64,000 bases of DNA from Halicephalobus mephisto. Its lineage: Eukaryota; Nematoda; Chromadorea; Rhabditida; Panagrolaimidae. A program made the position numbers and the translations under genes. The stretch is from the NCBI GenBank assembly GCA_009193035.1, contig SWDT01000030.1, positions 248,001 through 312,000 of the forward strand, written 5' to 3'. The notes below the pieces were generated by a model, which saw only the letters and a list, made by a program, of their open reading frames with translations, was not told the DNA's origin and ran no database searches. Of this stretch, positions 36,427-47,600 are shown one piece after another; positions within the stretch are counted from its first letter, which is position 1, and each line of letters opens with the position of its first letter.

Positions 36427-38432
36427 ATGCAAGCAGTCTGGCCCTCCCCTCATGAATGGCCTGAAGTCGCCCGACGGATGTGCAATGACTCTCTTAGGCT
36501 TCTCCAGAGAAGGATGATTGACGAAATCGGACGTCTCAAAATGGAACTCGACAAACACGATGAAAGAGTCAGTGCTGTCCGAGAATGGCAGAAGAAGTCG
36601 TTGGATTGTTTGGTGGAATTACGAAGCTACATGTCTCACAAGATGGACCCTCAGATAATGAAGACATATGAGTACATCCAAGAACAAGGCGCAGTTCCTG
36701 AGGTTTGTTGATAAGTAATTATGCTTATTATTCCACATACAACCAAAACCACCTGTTTCCGATGGGGTATTTTCGTATTAGTTGTAATTTCCTCGGATAT
36801 CCATAAGCGCTTTCATATATGAAAATTAACTCTCGAAGGCAGAGAGAAGCTTTTATATCCTAGGTTAGCTTGATCTAGCAATTTTTGGGCCTTCTTGAGA
36901 AGAATGCACTTCTAAAATACCGAGAAGTCGCATAAAATTACGAAATCTTTATCACACAGGACAAAAATAGTCACGTAAGTTACTTGAATTTCTAGAAAAA
37001 GCTAAAACCTTGTTTTGAGGTAATCTCGTAAGAAATCTCAGTTTTTAAAACATATAATCTTGAAGTCATAGAACTACTAAATAACTACTGCACAAAATCA
37101 ACATTGTAGGCTACTTTACGTTCTAGAGAATTCTAACAATTCGCTTCGAGACGATTCCGTAACAATGCTAATTTGTGATTTCAGAAGATCTACGAGATTC
37201 TCTATCACCGTGCAGCCAAGGCCGATACTCTCTTGGGTGAAATCAACAAATGCTCCAATTCTCTTCTTTCCTGTTCAAGCGAGGCCTACACTGAAATCAA
37301 CTATCAGATAATTGTGTCTCTAACACAAGCGGTTGATAGTTACTTTGAGCAGAAACCTGAGTTGCCTGTGATGCCGGAGGGTGATCCTCTTCCGTTTTCT
37401 AGCGAGGAGATTTGGAATGGCATAGTTATGGCTGGCAGTCGTCGTACCATGTTCCTTCCGTTTTTGAAGAATCTTCCTTCACTTTCACCGTGCAGTAGTC
37501 CTGGTCTAAGTGCGAATTCTCTAAGACTGAAGCTGAATTACACGTCTTCGTTTGGTTCTTTTGGCACGGATATGGGTCAATTTTCTGAACCCGCTGGGAT
37601 ATGCGTGGGCAAGGATGGGCTGATTGCCGTCACGGATACGAAGAATAACCGGGTGCAAATCTTTGATGCCATTGGATGCTTGAAACTCACATTTGGTTAT
37701 TCTGACAAGCCTGGCGGAGGACTGATGTATCCGAATTGGTAATCATCCACAAATTATTATTTGTTTTATGCGTAAGGACTTTTGTAGCGTTGCTTATTGT
37801 CGCCTTACGGACCGTTACATTGTTACTGAACGCACTCCTGTTCATCAAGCTCAGATTTTCTCATCAGATGGGCGTTTTGTCAAGAAGTTTGGACAAGATC
37901 TTTTACAATTTCCTCGAGGTGTTTGTGTCGACAAGGATGGGGTGATTATTATCATTGAATGCAAGGTTTGACTTCTGTACTTTTTAGGTATCTATAGTGG
38001 TTGAGTTTTCAGGTTATGAGAATTAATCTATTTGATCGGGATGGAATTCTTGTTCGTCGTTTTACGAATCCATCAGTATTGAATTTCCCAATATCTGTTT
38101 GTTGCAATGATAGTCAAGAAATCTTTATTGCTGATAATCGTCGTCATTGTATCGTCGTTTTTGATTACAATGGCAGATTCCTTCGTACGATGTGTGATAA
38201 TGGATCGATTAGTTTTCCCATTGCCATCGCTATCACTTCTATTGGGGAAATTTTCGTTGCTGACAATCATCAATCGTTCAATATGTCGTTCTTTACTCAG
38301 AATGGGGAACCTCTTCGAGTTTATGAAAGTCGCAACCGTCATCTCCACTGTCTTGCAGCTGTTGTTCAAAATGACAGTAGAGTTATCCTTTCAACTAAGG
38401 ATTACCGTATTTATACTTATGATTGCAAGTAG
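36427..38432 (+). CDS. NHL-repeat protein of the Brat/NCL-1 type, lacking RING and B-boxes
   Basis: Exons 36427-36702, 37185-37738, 37788-37965 and 38013-38432 give 475 residues. Residues 1-140 are a coiled coil (LQRRMIDEIGRLKMELDKHD). The C-terminal 270 residues form a six-bladed NHL propeller with blades such as FSEPAGICV, FPRGVCVDKDGVIIIIECKV, FPISVCC and FPIAIAI. The VTERTPVHQAQIF and ECKVMRI segments are hallmarks of Brat and NCL-1 rather than LIN-41. Such propellers bind RNA and repress translation. The acceptor at 36411 is followed by stops in all three frames before or around the ATG at 36427, so B-box exons cannot be spliced on at this site. AATAAA at about 38581. Confidence 0.85.
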
Positions 38433-40904
38433 AAATCCAAAACAGGTTAGTTGCTTTGTTTAAGATTTAGTGTTTTTGTTTTAGTTTAGGAATCTGCCAT
38501 CTGAAAAGATGGGATTTTTAGTTTCTAAATTGAAAATGGTTTATTTTGCTTATAATTATAAATATTTTGGACTATTTGGAAATAAATAGATCCAATAGTT
38601 GAGAGTTTCCATCGGCCTTGGTTGTTTGGAGGGAATTTTTGTTCCAGGAAGACGGACTTGTTTGGATATGTAATGGATGTAGAATAGATGACGTAAATCG
38701 GGCAATTTCCAGATGATCCAAAAGCTCTGAAATCTGCCTTAATTGTTTTATGGAAAAAAGATTTTAATTGTAGTCTTCAAACTGCAATTTGGACAAAACT
38801 GGAATATTTGGCTTTTTTGATTGAAATGGATCCTGGTTTGCTTTTCTGGAAAAGGCCACCTGCTGGCCGATTCTGAATTGTATCAAAATCACTGCTGGAA
38901 TTCTTGAAATTTTTTGATTTACAGTTTGAAAACTTGTCAAAATGGCTGAAGAATTTCAATTTTGAAGTTTTTATGATTTAAAAATAGTATAAAATTTAAT
39001 TATTTAAATGAGAATTTGGGATTTTAAAGTTTTCCGGTTGAATCGGGGTTTTTCGAGGTTTTCGTAATTAAAGTTTTTATGAAATTATTGTTTTGAATGT
39101 TTTGCCTTTCGATTTCTGGAGACAAAAGTCCTTGGCCTGACAGAAGATTGGCTTGTGTATTCCAGGATGATGGAAAAGGAGGATAATTGTCATGCGCGAC
39201 TACTCTTGTTTCTCATTTTTTCCTTTTTTCGAGTGGAAGAATTTTTTGACTTTTCATTATTTTGCGAAAAAAATCTTAAAAATTTTATTAGTGAATTTTG
39301 AATGTAGAACACACTCAAGCGTTTTCATTTTTTATTAATTTTATTGAATAAAATGCGATGTTTTTTTTTGAATTTTGGCATAAAAGCAGATAAATGAGGA
39401 AAATGGTAAATCTGGCAAGTTATTACGAAACCGATTCGTTTTCTTGTTTTCAGGGTATTTTAGCAGTTTTAAGATTTTTTAAATTTGTGTTGAAATACTA
39501 TAAAAATTTTATTTTTAATTTTTACAGTAATTTGTTTTTTTAATTTTTGAATTCCCGCGCTGGAGCGAGTGGAAATAGAAAAATGGTAAATCTGGCAACT
39601 TATTGCGAAATCGTGTCGGTGTTTTCTAATTTCTTTTACCTAAATCCTAGAACTTCTTAGAATCCTCTAGAAATTCATATCAAGACAATTTCACGGAATG
39701 ATTCATTTTTTACAATAATGGTTTTTCTACACTTTTTGAATTCCCGCGTAGGGACGAATGAAAGTAGAAAAACGATAAACTTGGCAATTTACTACCGAAA
39801 CCGACTCGTTTTGTCTTCTCTCTCTTTTTATTTTTTACAATTATCCCAAAAAGTTGAAAATTCACGTCGAAATGTTTTTAATTTATTTTTCTAATTTTTA
39901 AATAATTTAATTTTTTTTAATAGCTTTATTTTTGAAAAATAACTAATTGCTATTAAATATCAATTTTATTTTCACTTAAAAACTAGCCTAATTTACCTGG
40001 AAGTAGATTTCAAGTGCTCTAATTTTGGATTTCTTATTTCACTTTCCAATCCGGTCGTGATTTGTACTTGATTCAAGCAGGTTCACGCGAAGGTTGCGAT
40101 TAACTCCATTCCGGATCAACCCACTGGCCTCTATTTTGTTTTATAAATCCTTGCGATCGTTTTCTTTCATTTTTGCACGATAGAATACAGTAAACGTCTC
40201 TAGAATCTTCAGAAATCCAATGAACGGTTGTGAAGTTTTAGGAAATCTCATGGGGGATTTTCCAGAATTTTTAGGATTTTGTAAATTTCTAGAATTATCA
40301 GAAATCCAATGAACAGTTCTGAAATTCCAAAAAATCATGTAAGAATTTTCTGAAGCTTCTAGAATCTTGTAAGGATTTTTCAAAGTTTTGGGAATTTCAA
40401 AATCTTCGAAAATTTTTTAAAATTTTGTACGGATTTCTAGAATCTTCGTAAATTCAATGAATAATTCTGAAATCTTATAAAATTTTCTAAAATCTTACAG
40501 AAGTTTTTCAGCATTCCAGAATTTAATAGAATTGTCCAGAAGTAATGTGAAATTTAAAAACTTTAGAAATTCGTGTCGGGACCATTTCGTAAAAGATATT
40601 TGATTTTCAATTTTAATGATTGATTACGAAATTACTACACAAAACCAAAATTACGACGTTGATTACAGTAGCTTCTAGTAAGTCCCGAAAATTCGCGTCG
40701 AGACCATTTCGTAAGAAAATTCACTTTTATTTATAATTAATTTCGAAAATTGTAAAATTACGGAAGAATCACTACATAAGGTTAAATATGTTACGTTACC
40801 CACTACAGTATCCAGTAAGTCCCGAAAATTCGCGTTGAGACCATTTCGTAAGAAATTTAAAATTTCCACAGTAATCTGGTAATTAAATTCCCGAATTTTC
40901 CAGA
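38433..40904. other. 2.5-kb intergenic region with interspersed repeats
   Basis: No gene is supported. TTCCCGCG-family units lie at about 39549-39605 and 39735-39790 (AATTCCCGCGCTGGAGCGAG, then AAAAATGGTAAATCTGGCAA), with a partial one near 39405. From 40560 to 40870 three related blocks contain TCCCGAAAATTCGCGT then GAGACCATTTCGTAAGAAA (40565, 40680 and 40817). The last acceptor, TTTTCCAG at 40896-40903, lies one base before the MH2 gene's ATG. Confidence 0.6.
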
Positions 40905-42554
40905 ATGCCGCCTCAAGTCGGATTTTCGAGAACAGCGTTGATCGAGAGGTTGATGAAGGAAAACCCCCTCAACGACCCCTCTGAATCCGTTCCTATCGAA
41001 GAAGAAAGATTTTCACCAAGAAAACGGTCCTGGACAGAAATAACGTCTTTCATAAAAGACAACCTTTTAGAAGTCGAACAAAAACTTCCGCAAATTGAAA
41101 CTCAAATTTGGGGAAAATTAATCGTGATGGAAAGAAATTTTCGGACGGCTAAGGCTTATCTCAGAAGTCCCTCAATAATCATCGACGGAAGTAACGAGGA
41201 ATTCGACGGGATTAGACTCGGATTAAGCCACTTCCACAACGATCGCAGAGACACCAGAACCGAGGTGGAATTACGGTCGTTCCAAAAGGGCCTCAGAATC
41301 CAACTTGACGAAGCAGGAAACATCTGGATGAAAAAAAACAATAATTTTGAAAAACGAATTACTGTAAAATCAAAACAAAAAAAAGAACCGATTTTTCTTT
41401 CTGAAGATTTCAAAAAAGTTTTTGATCTTAGAAATTTTAAAGAATATGTTATTTCTAATTTGGCTTCTGAAGTTTCGGACAAAAAACGACTTCGCGAATC
41501 AGCAATTTTATTTTTAAAATTATCAGAATCCATAAATGACGATATTCTCAAAATTCCAATCTGGTGCTGTTTAATCCATCTTATTGCTGTGGATATGGTA
41601 GATATCGTAGCTACTGAATTTGGTCATAGTCCTCCTAATTCTCTCATCAGAAGTCTTTCCGAAAATCAATCTCCCTCTAACGGAAGTCATTCATCTGAAG
41701 AATCTTCTCTAAGTTCAAGTAGCTACTTACCGAGTTCAAGTACTGGAAACAAAACTTCAAAGTAAGTTTTAAAAATTATTATTTTTTTATTTTTAAAAAT
41801 TATTACTTTTTAATTTTTAGAAATTATTATTTTTTGATTTTTAGAAATTATTATTTTCGCGCAAAAGTGAAATTTAAAAAAAATTTGATTACTATGAAAT
41901 CAGCTCTTACGTTTTAAAATACTTCTAAAAATTTGTGTTCAAATACTTCATAAAAATTTTATTTTTTATTTTTGAATTCCCGCGCTGGAGCGAGTGAAAA
42001 TAGAAAAATGGTAAATCTGGCAAATCACTGGCAAGCCCAACTCGCATTGTCTTCACTCTCGCTCTCTTCGTTCTTATTTTTTTACCTAAATTCAAAAATC
42101 GTTCTAAAAAACTTCAAAAATTCTTTTAAAAATAATTTCAAAATTTTTCAAATTTTATAATTTTCAATTATTTAAAAATTTTTCTTTCAGAAGTGGAGTA
42201 GCAAAAAGAATATTTCAACAAAAAAAACCAATAAATCATTATTCAATACCATTAGAAAATTATAATTTTCAACAAAAATATAAAAATAAAAAAAATTTCT
42301 CATCTATTAATCAACGTTCATTATCACCATTACGATCATTACCTTCATCATCACTTAATGGATGGAGTCTTCTAAATCTTTCCGATATAGATAAACTTCG
42401 AACACCTGCTTATTTTTCATCTCGAGAAGAAGCCGGTTCCAGAAGACCACATGGACAATTTCCTGATTTATCTAAAAAAACAAAAAAACCTCGCTCAAAA
42501 TCCAAAAATCGAGAATCCTTCCACGACCTCCAAAAATACAAATGGTTAAGTGAA
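40905..42554 (+). CDS. MH2-domain (Smad-like) protein without MH1 domain
   Basis: Exons 40905-41761 and 42191-42554 give 406 residues. Residues about 65-235 follow the MH2 pattern: IWGKLIVMER, SIIIDGSNEEF, IRLGLSHFHNDRRDTRTEVE, KGLRIQLDEAGNIWMKK, KVFDLRNFKEYV and IPIWCCLIHLIAVDMVD. These match the strands, L3 loop region and C-terminal helix of Smad MH2 domains in order. There is no DNA-binding MH1 domain and no C-terminal SxS phosphorylation motif. The end is Ser-rich and basic. It resembles the MH2-only proteins typified by Drosophila Expansion. The start ATG is preceded directly by TTTTCCAG. A TTCCCGCG repeat sits in the intron at 41975-42035. Confidence 0.65.
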
Positions 42555-42705
42555 ACTTGTTTAAAAAACTTTTAAAAATTTATAAATCCATTATTAGAAT
42601 TAGTCTACTGTAGAATCTGAAACATTTCGTTTCTAAAATTATATATAATAAAGTGAAACATTTTCAATAATCTTCTAATCAATAATACAGAGGAATGTGA
42701 AATTT

Positions 42706-43514
42706 TTAATCCTTCTTCATTCTCGTCGTCGTCATTCGGTAAATGATAGAATCCTTTCCTGGATCCATTGTGAGCAATCCAACGACGATGAAGACAATTC
42801 CAATCGTCAAAACAAGGACAATTCCTCCAGTAAGAAGAAACATAGCCGGGTAATCTTGCGAAGAGAACTAAACCAATATCGTAATTTCATATACAGTATA
42901 ATTCGCACGACAGTTGCTTCCCTAAGGCACTCATCCCCATTGATTTTAATTTTTTTAGACCAGTCTTTTTGATCACAATTCCCATTTTAAGCTAATCCCA
43001 TCACAAAAACAAGTCTACAAAAGTAAAAAGTAGGTTGTAAAGCTTCCAATGCCTTAGGGCATTTCTTTTCATTCAGACTAATTTTGAATTTTCTTCTTTT
43101 CTAGACCAGTCTTTCCAGTCACAATTGCCATTTCAGATCAATCCAACTACAAAAAAACTGGTCCAAAACGAAAAAAGCCAAATTTTACAAATCCAAACAA
43201 CTGTCACACACCTACAGTATGGTCCGTAATTTCGTAACTAATTTTAGATCTTGCTTATTATACAATAACAAAAAGTACTACAAACTATTATGCTCTTAAT
43301 GAAATCTACAGTACTTTCCTATTACTGTATAATAAACCAATAGTTCCAAAATTATGTACCATATTATATATAAACAACAAACCTTATAAACATTGAGTGC
43401 ATTTCGGAAATAACAAATTCCATCTTCTGGTTTTGTACATTCCGTACTTTGTGACAAAACAACACCAGCTAAAGTCAGAAGACTAAAAAGACAAAGATAT
43501 TTCGAAACAGCCAT
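42706..43514 (-). CDS. vha-20: Short ATP6AP2 / (pro)renin-receptor-like V-ATPase accessory protein
   Basis: Exons 43514-43383 and 42867-42706, in phase 0, give 97 residues. The N-terminus is a signal peptide (YLCLFSLLTLAGVVLS). A short luminal part (about 25 residues, two Cys) follows, then SSQDYPAMF, one transmembrane helix, and the tail MDPGKDSIIYRM ... MKKD. The tail is the conserved C-terminus of animal ATP6AP2, including the KKxD-type ER-sorting end. Vertebrate ATP6AP2 is about 350 residues and is cut by proteases to leave a C-terminal stub. This gene encodes roughly that stub with its own signal peptide. I chose the acceptor GGTTTAG before TTCTC because the alternative AG breaks the frame. 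It lies downstream of mrps-14 by 178 bp, with an acceptor before the ATG. Confidence 0.8.
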
Positions 43515-43692
43515 CTCAAATAATTCCTAAAAAATAATAAAAATTAAAAATAAAACCAAAAATAAAATATTTAAAATCAAAAATTTAAAAAAATCAAATA
43601 TAAAAAACGGCATATAACCGTTAATATAAGATAATCTTTAACAAAAATTAAAATTTATTTCAACAAAAACAATCCTAAACTTAATCCTAAAA

Positions 43693-44367
43693 TTACCACA
43701 TTGCTCTTTGGACTCCAGAAAGTTGACCATGATCTGATAATCTTCTAAAAATATGACGATTGAGTCTAAATCTCTTGATTTTTCCACGTCTTCTTCCTGT
43801 GAACATACACATGTTCAAAATCAAATTAGGTCTTGAGTATCTCGGAAGTCCATCATAAAGTCTTTCAGAAGCTTGATCTCTAACAGCTTGAGGAAGTACC
43901 GTATTCCATTTTATTGCCTTCAATCTCATTCTCTCAGCTCCATATTCAGCCAAAGATTCTCTTCTTCTAACATCTCTCAACATTCTCCAAGTGGCCCAAA
44001 AAGTCATTCTATTGCCTTTCTTCCACCATTCACGTTCAACATAATACGGATACTGATCTAGTCTAAAAAACCATATTGTTGTAAAAATTCAAACATATAT
44101 TTTTTTTAAATTACTTATTTTAAAATCCAAAACTTACTTCAATTGAGTTAGAACATTCTTACTATAAGGATATACTTGTCTAATCATAGCCACATCCTCT
44201 GTTTCAGCAACACCTGTTTCCAAATCATCCGGAATAACAGGTTCATCTTCTTCTATTTCTTTCAAACTTTCCGATATTTTAGGAACATTTTTCGTCGAAC
44301 ACGATGCAAAACCTATTTTTCTAACAGATAAAACTTTAGAAAATAATGCTCGGCCAACCGCAAGCAT
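43693..44367 (-). CDS. mrps-14: Mitochondrial small ribosomal subunit protein uS14m
   Basis: Exons 44367-44138 and 44062-43693 give 199 residues. The C-terminus is uS14-like: FTGRRRGKIKRFRLNRH and RLSDHGQLSGVQRAMW. The N-terminal 100 residues form an extension with a basic, hydroxylated start (MLAVGRALFSKVLSVRKIGF), a probable mitochondrial targeting peptide. Vertebrate MRPS14 is about 128 residues, so this one is longer. Function: assembly of the mitoribosome head. AAGTTTAG directly precedes the ATG. It sits between sym-4 and the ATP6AP2-like gene on the same strand and likely shares their transcript. Confidence 0.93.
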
Positions 44368-44411
44368 CTAAACTTCCATTAAAAACAAAATTTAAAAAAT
44401 CAAAAATACTT

Positions 44412-44555
44412 ATGGCAAAAAAACCATTAAAATCAAAAACAATTCCAAATAATTATGTCATTCAATTCTCAAAGTATCAACATAGTAAAAAAGGCAAAAA
44501 ATTGATAAGACACGCATCTTACAGTATCCGTAAGAAAACAAAATTAAATTAATGA
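44412..44555 (+). CDS. Small basic ORF, doubtful
   Basis: Forty-seven residues, very Lys-rich, starting at 44412 and running opposite to the sym-4/mrps-14 unit in the gap between them. Codon content is A-rich like the surroundings. I recognise no family. It may be spurious. It is listed because it fills most of an otherwise empty 312-bp gap and has an ATG 45 bp from the mrps-14 start. Confidence 0.15.
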
Positions 44556-44680
44556 GCACTATTGATCTTCGACTAGATTTCATTGGATTTTAAAGATTAA
44601 ATAAATCCAAAAATAACAAGGCTAATAATTTTAAAAAACCCTACCCGTGCATTACCAAATTTTTGTAAAAAAAGTGAATG

Positions 44681-47600
44681 TTAGTTATAATCAGTTGCAA
44701 AAAAATGTGATGAACCAGTTTTAATTCTAGAAGGATTAGCCATGATTTTTATGCATCCGCTGAGATCAGCAGAGACAATAATATCTCCTTGAAGTTGACG
44801 ATCTTTTTGCGAAATTGTTGCTGTAGTAGATATTGAACTTCCACCAACATTTACAGTATCAGCAATGCTTGGAATATGCAATGGTAAGGCTCCATGACTC
44901 GACACAACATCGGAATCCATTCTAAAAGTTCATATTACTGAAACATTTCAAAAATACATTTTCTACAAAATCATCTCCAATTACAGTACCCTATGTGACA
45001 ATTTTGAATCTCTATGGTAGTTATTTTTTGCTTTTAGTTTCAGTCAATCGTCGTAAAAACGAAATTTTTCGCAAAACTGCTTCAAAGCAAATTCTCAGAG
45101 CCTACAGTATTCTACGTAAAAATTTCAATCTTCTACGATTATTTCCTAAACTCTCAACTATATTCTACTTAAATAAATCTAAAACCATCAAAATTAACAC
45201 ACATAAACTACAAAAATCCCTATCCACCTCGATTCGTTAAAAATTACATATAAAATTATTTTAAAAAATCCAAAAACCTCCCTTGTCCTTGTATTTTTCA
45301 AGAATGAATTTCTTATTAAAATCCCAACATTAACCTACCTTTTCAAAACTCTTTCATTTACCGCTTCACTACTTGTAACTACAGAAGTTGATCCAGTAAC
45401 TGACATCGATCGTTGTTGATCCTCAATTAAAGCCAAAAATAACTGAGGTTTCGGAGCAAAAACAGCTGCGGTTACGACAGAGTTGTGAACTTTCGCTCTT
45501 TCCCACATTGGATTCCTATCTTTTCTGACAGATAATGATGGAGAAAAATCTTGTGATCTCCAGATATATATATAATTGTCTTCTGAACCACATAAGATAT
45601 GTTTTCCATCTGGAGAGAAACTGGCTCTAATTTGGGATTGTTCTATTTGAGCTCCTTTGAATTTACAAGTCAAATCCATATCTCTCAGATCATACATCCT
45701 TATTCTAGAATCATTCGATGTAACTAATAACTTATCTCCATGTACAGCCAAAGAAGTAATTTTATGACCTCTGCTATTTTTCCCTTGTGAAGATCTTACA
45801 TCAATAACCGTGTGGTATTTCAATTGCTAAATTACATAAATTAAAACAACCAATATCAAACAAACTTACATCTGTAGTGTAGAAAAAACAACGACCATTG
45901 TAGGTTCCTACAACGACAAATTTTCCATTCCTCACAAAAGTAATAGCGGTGATAAACTTCACTTGTTCCACTTCGTTCCACAACGCCACTTTTTTATCCG
46001 GAATATGCCATAATCTAATCTTCCCATCCATAGAACCAGAAATAAAGTAACGATCATCCTAAAAAATCAAAATTCATATATAAAAATCTCCAAAATCCAA
46101 ACCTTCGGCATAAATGCTATACAAGTTACGAAATCCATATGTTGAAAACAACACAGACATTCTGATCTTGCTAAATGCCATAATCTTACAGTTCTATCCA
46201 TTCCACATGATAAAATAAAATAATTTCTCGACCAAGACAAATCTAAAATATCCGCCGTATGACCTCTATATGTACAATATGGTTTCGGAGCCATGAGAAT
46301 TTGATTAGAAGATCCATTTTGTGGAGACACATTACTATCCGGAGATTTCCTTGGGGAATTATTTGAATCTGTTTCCGTCGATTTCTAAAAATTTACTTTT
46401 TAATCGTTCCAAATAAACCTTGCGACGAAAGATCAAAAGTGACAAATCATGCAGCAAAAAAAGCGGCAGCCTGCGTCTCTTTCCGATTACATCCTCACTA
46501 TCGCTTTTTGAATTATATAAAACATTTTTCGACAATTTCAATTACACACAAAAATTAATAAATTACAAACAATTAACAAAATTTCATCAAAACGTTGGAT
46601 TTTCCATTCTCAAAGATTCGGAAAATTTAAAAATTCATTTTCGAAGGATTTCGGAAGTTCATATTCATAAAAATTTACATCAAGAACCAAAATTCATTCG
46701 TAATCTGTATGGAACATTTACATACAATATGTAATAATTGTCAAATGTATCCAAAATACTAAAAACTCAAAATTCGCTAAACAATAGAAATTTCTAGTAG
46801 CAATTTCGAAAATTCACTTTAAATTTTTCATATATGAAAATTAAGTTCTTAGCAATTTTAAAACTCTAAATTCCCTCAATTCTATATTTGGGTATATAAA
46901 AACTCACTAAATCTCTAGTAATTTTAACAATTTACCTTTTTTAATTTTATATTTTCATATATGAAAATTAAATCCTTAGTAATTTTGAAAATTTACCTTA
47001 ACTTCTTTAAATTTTATATTTTCATATATGAAAGTTAAATCCTTAGCAATTTTAAAACTCTAAATTCCCTCAATTCTATATTTGGGTATATAAAAATTCA
47101 CTAAATCCCTAGTAATTTCAACAATTTACCTTAACTTTTTCCAATTCTACTTTTTTCATATATAAAAATTAAGTTCTTAGTAATTTAAAAACTCTAAATT
47201 CTCTCACTTCTATATTTGGATATATGAAGATTTACCCTTTTCCCGATTCTTCTTTTTCGATATATGAATGAAAACTAAATTCCCAAAACCCTAAATTTCC
47301 TTTACTTTTTACACACAAAAACTTACTTTTTCCTCCGCCGCTCTAACAGCATCTTCAAAATTCTGCATAGAAAATTGTAAATCATCATTTAATCCCGAGT
47401 TTCCAGTAGTTCCAACTCTATTCGTTTGTTGATTAAGTCTTTCTCTAACTTTCGAAAAATGATTTAAATGATTTTTCAACACCCATACTCTGACAATATT
47501 GTCTTGTCCTGCCGTTGCGAGTAATTTTCCACATACACTAAATTTCACAACCCAAACGGCTCCTGTGTGTTCATTGTTTAATTCCTGAACAACTCTTAAT

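Noticed and set aside
36226..36558. 110-residue antisense ORF over the NHL gene's first exon
   Set aside because: Opposite strand encodes the coiled coil joined in phase to the NHL propeller. The antisense ORF has no matching exon.
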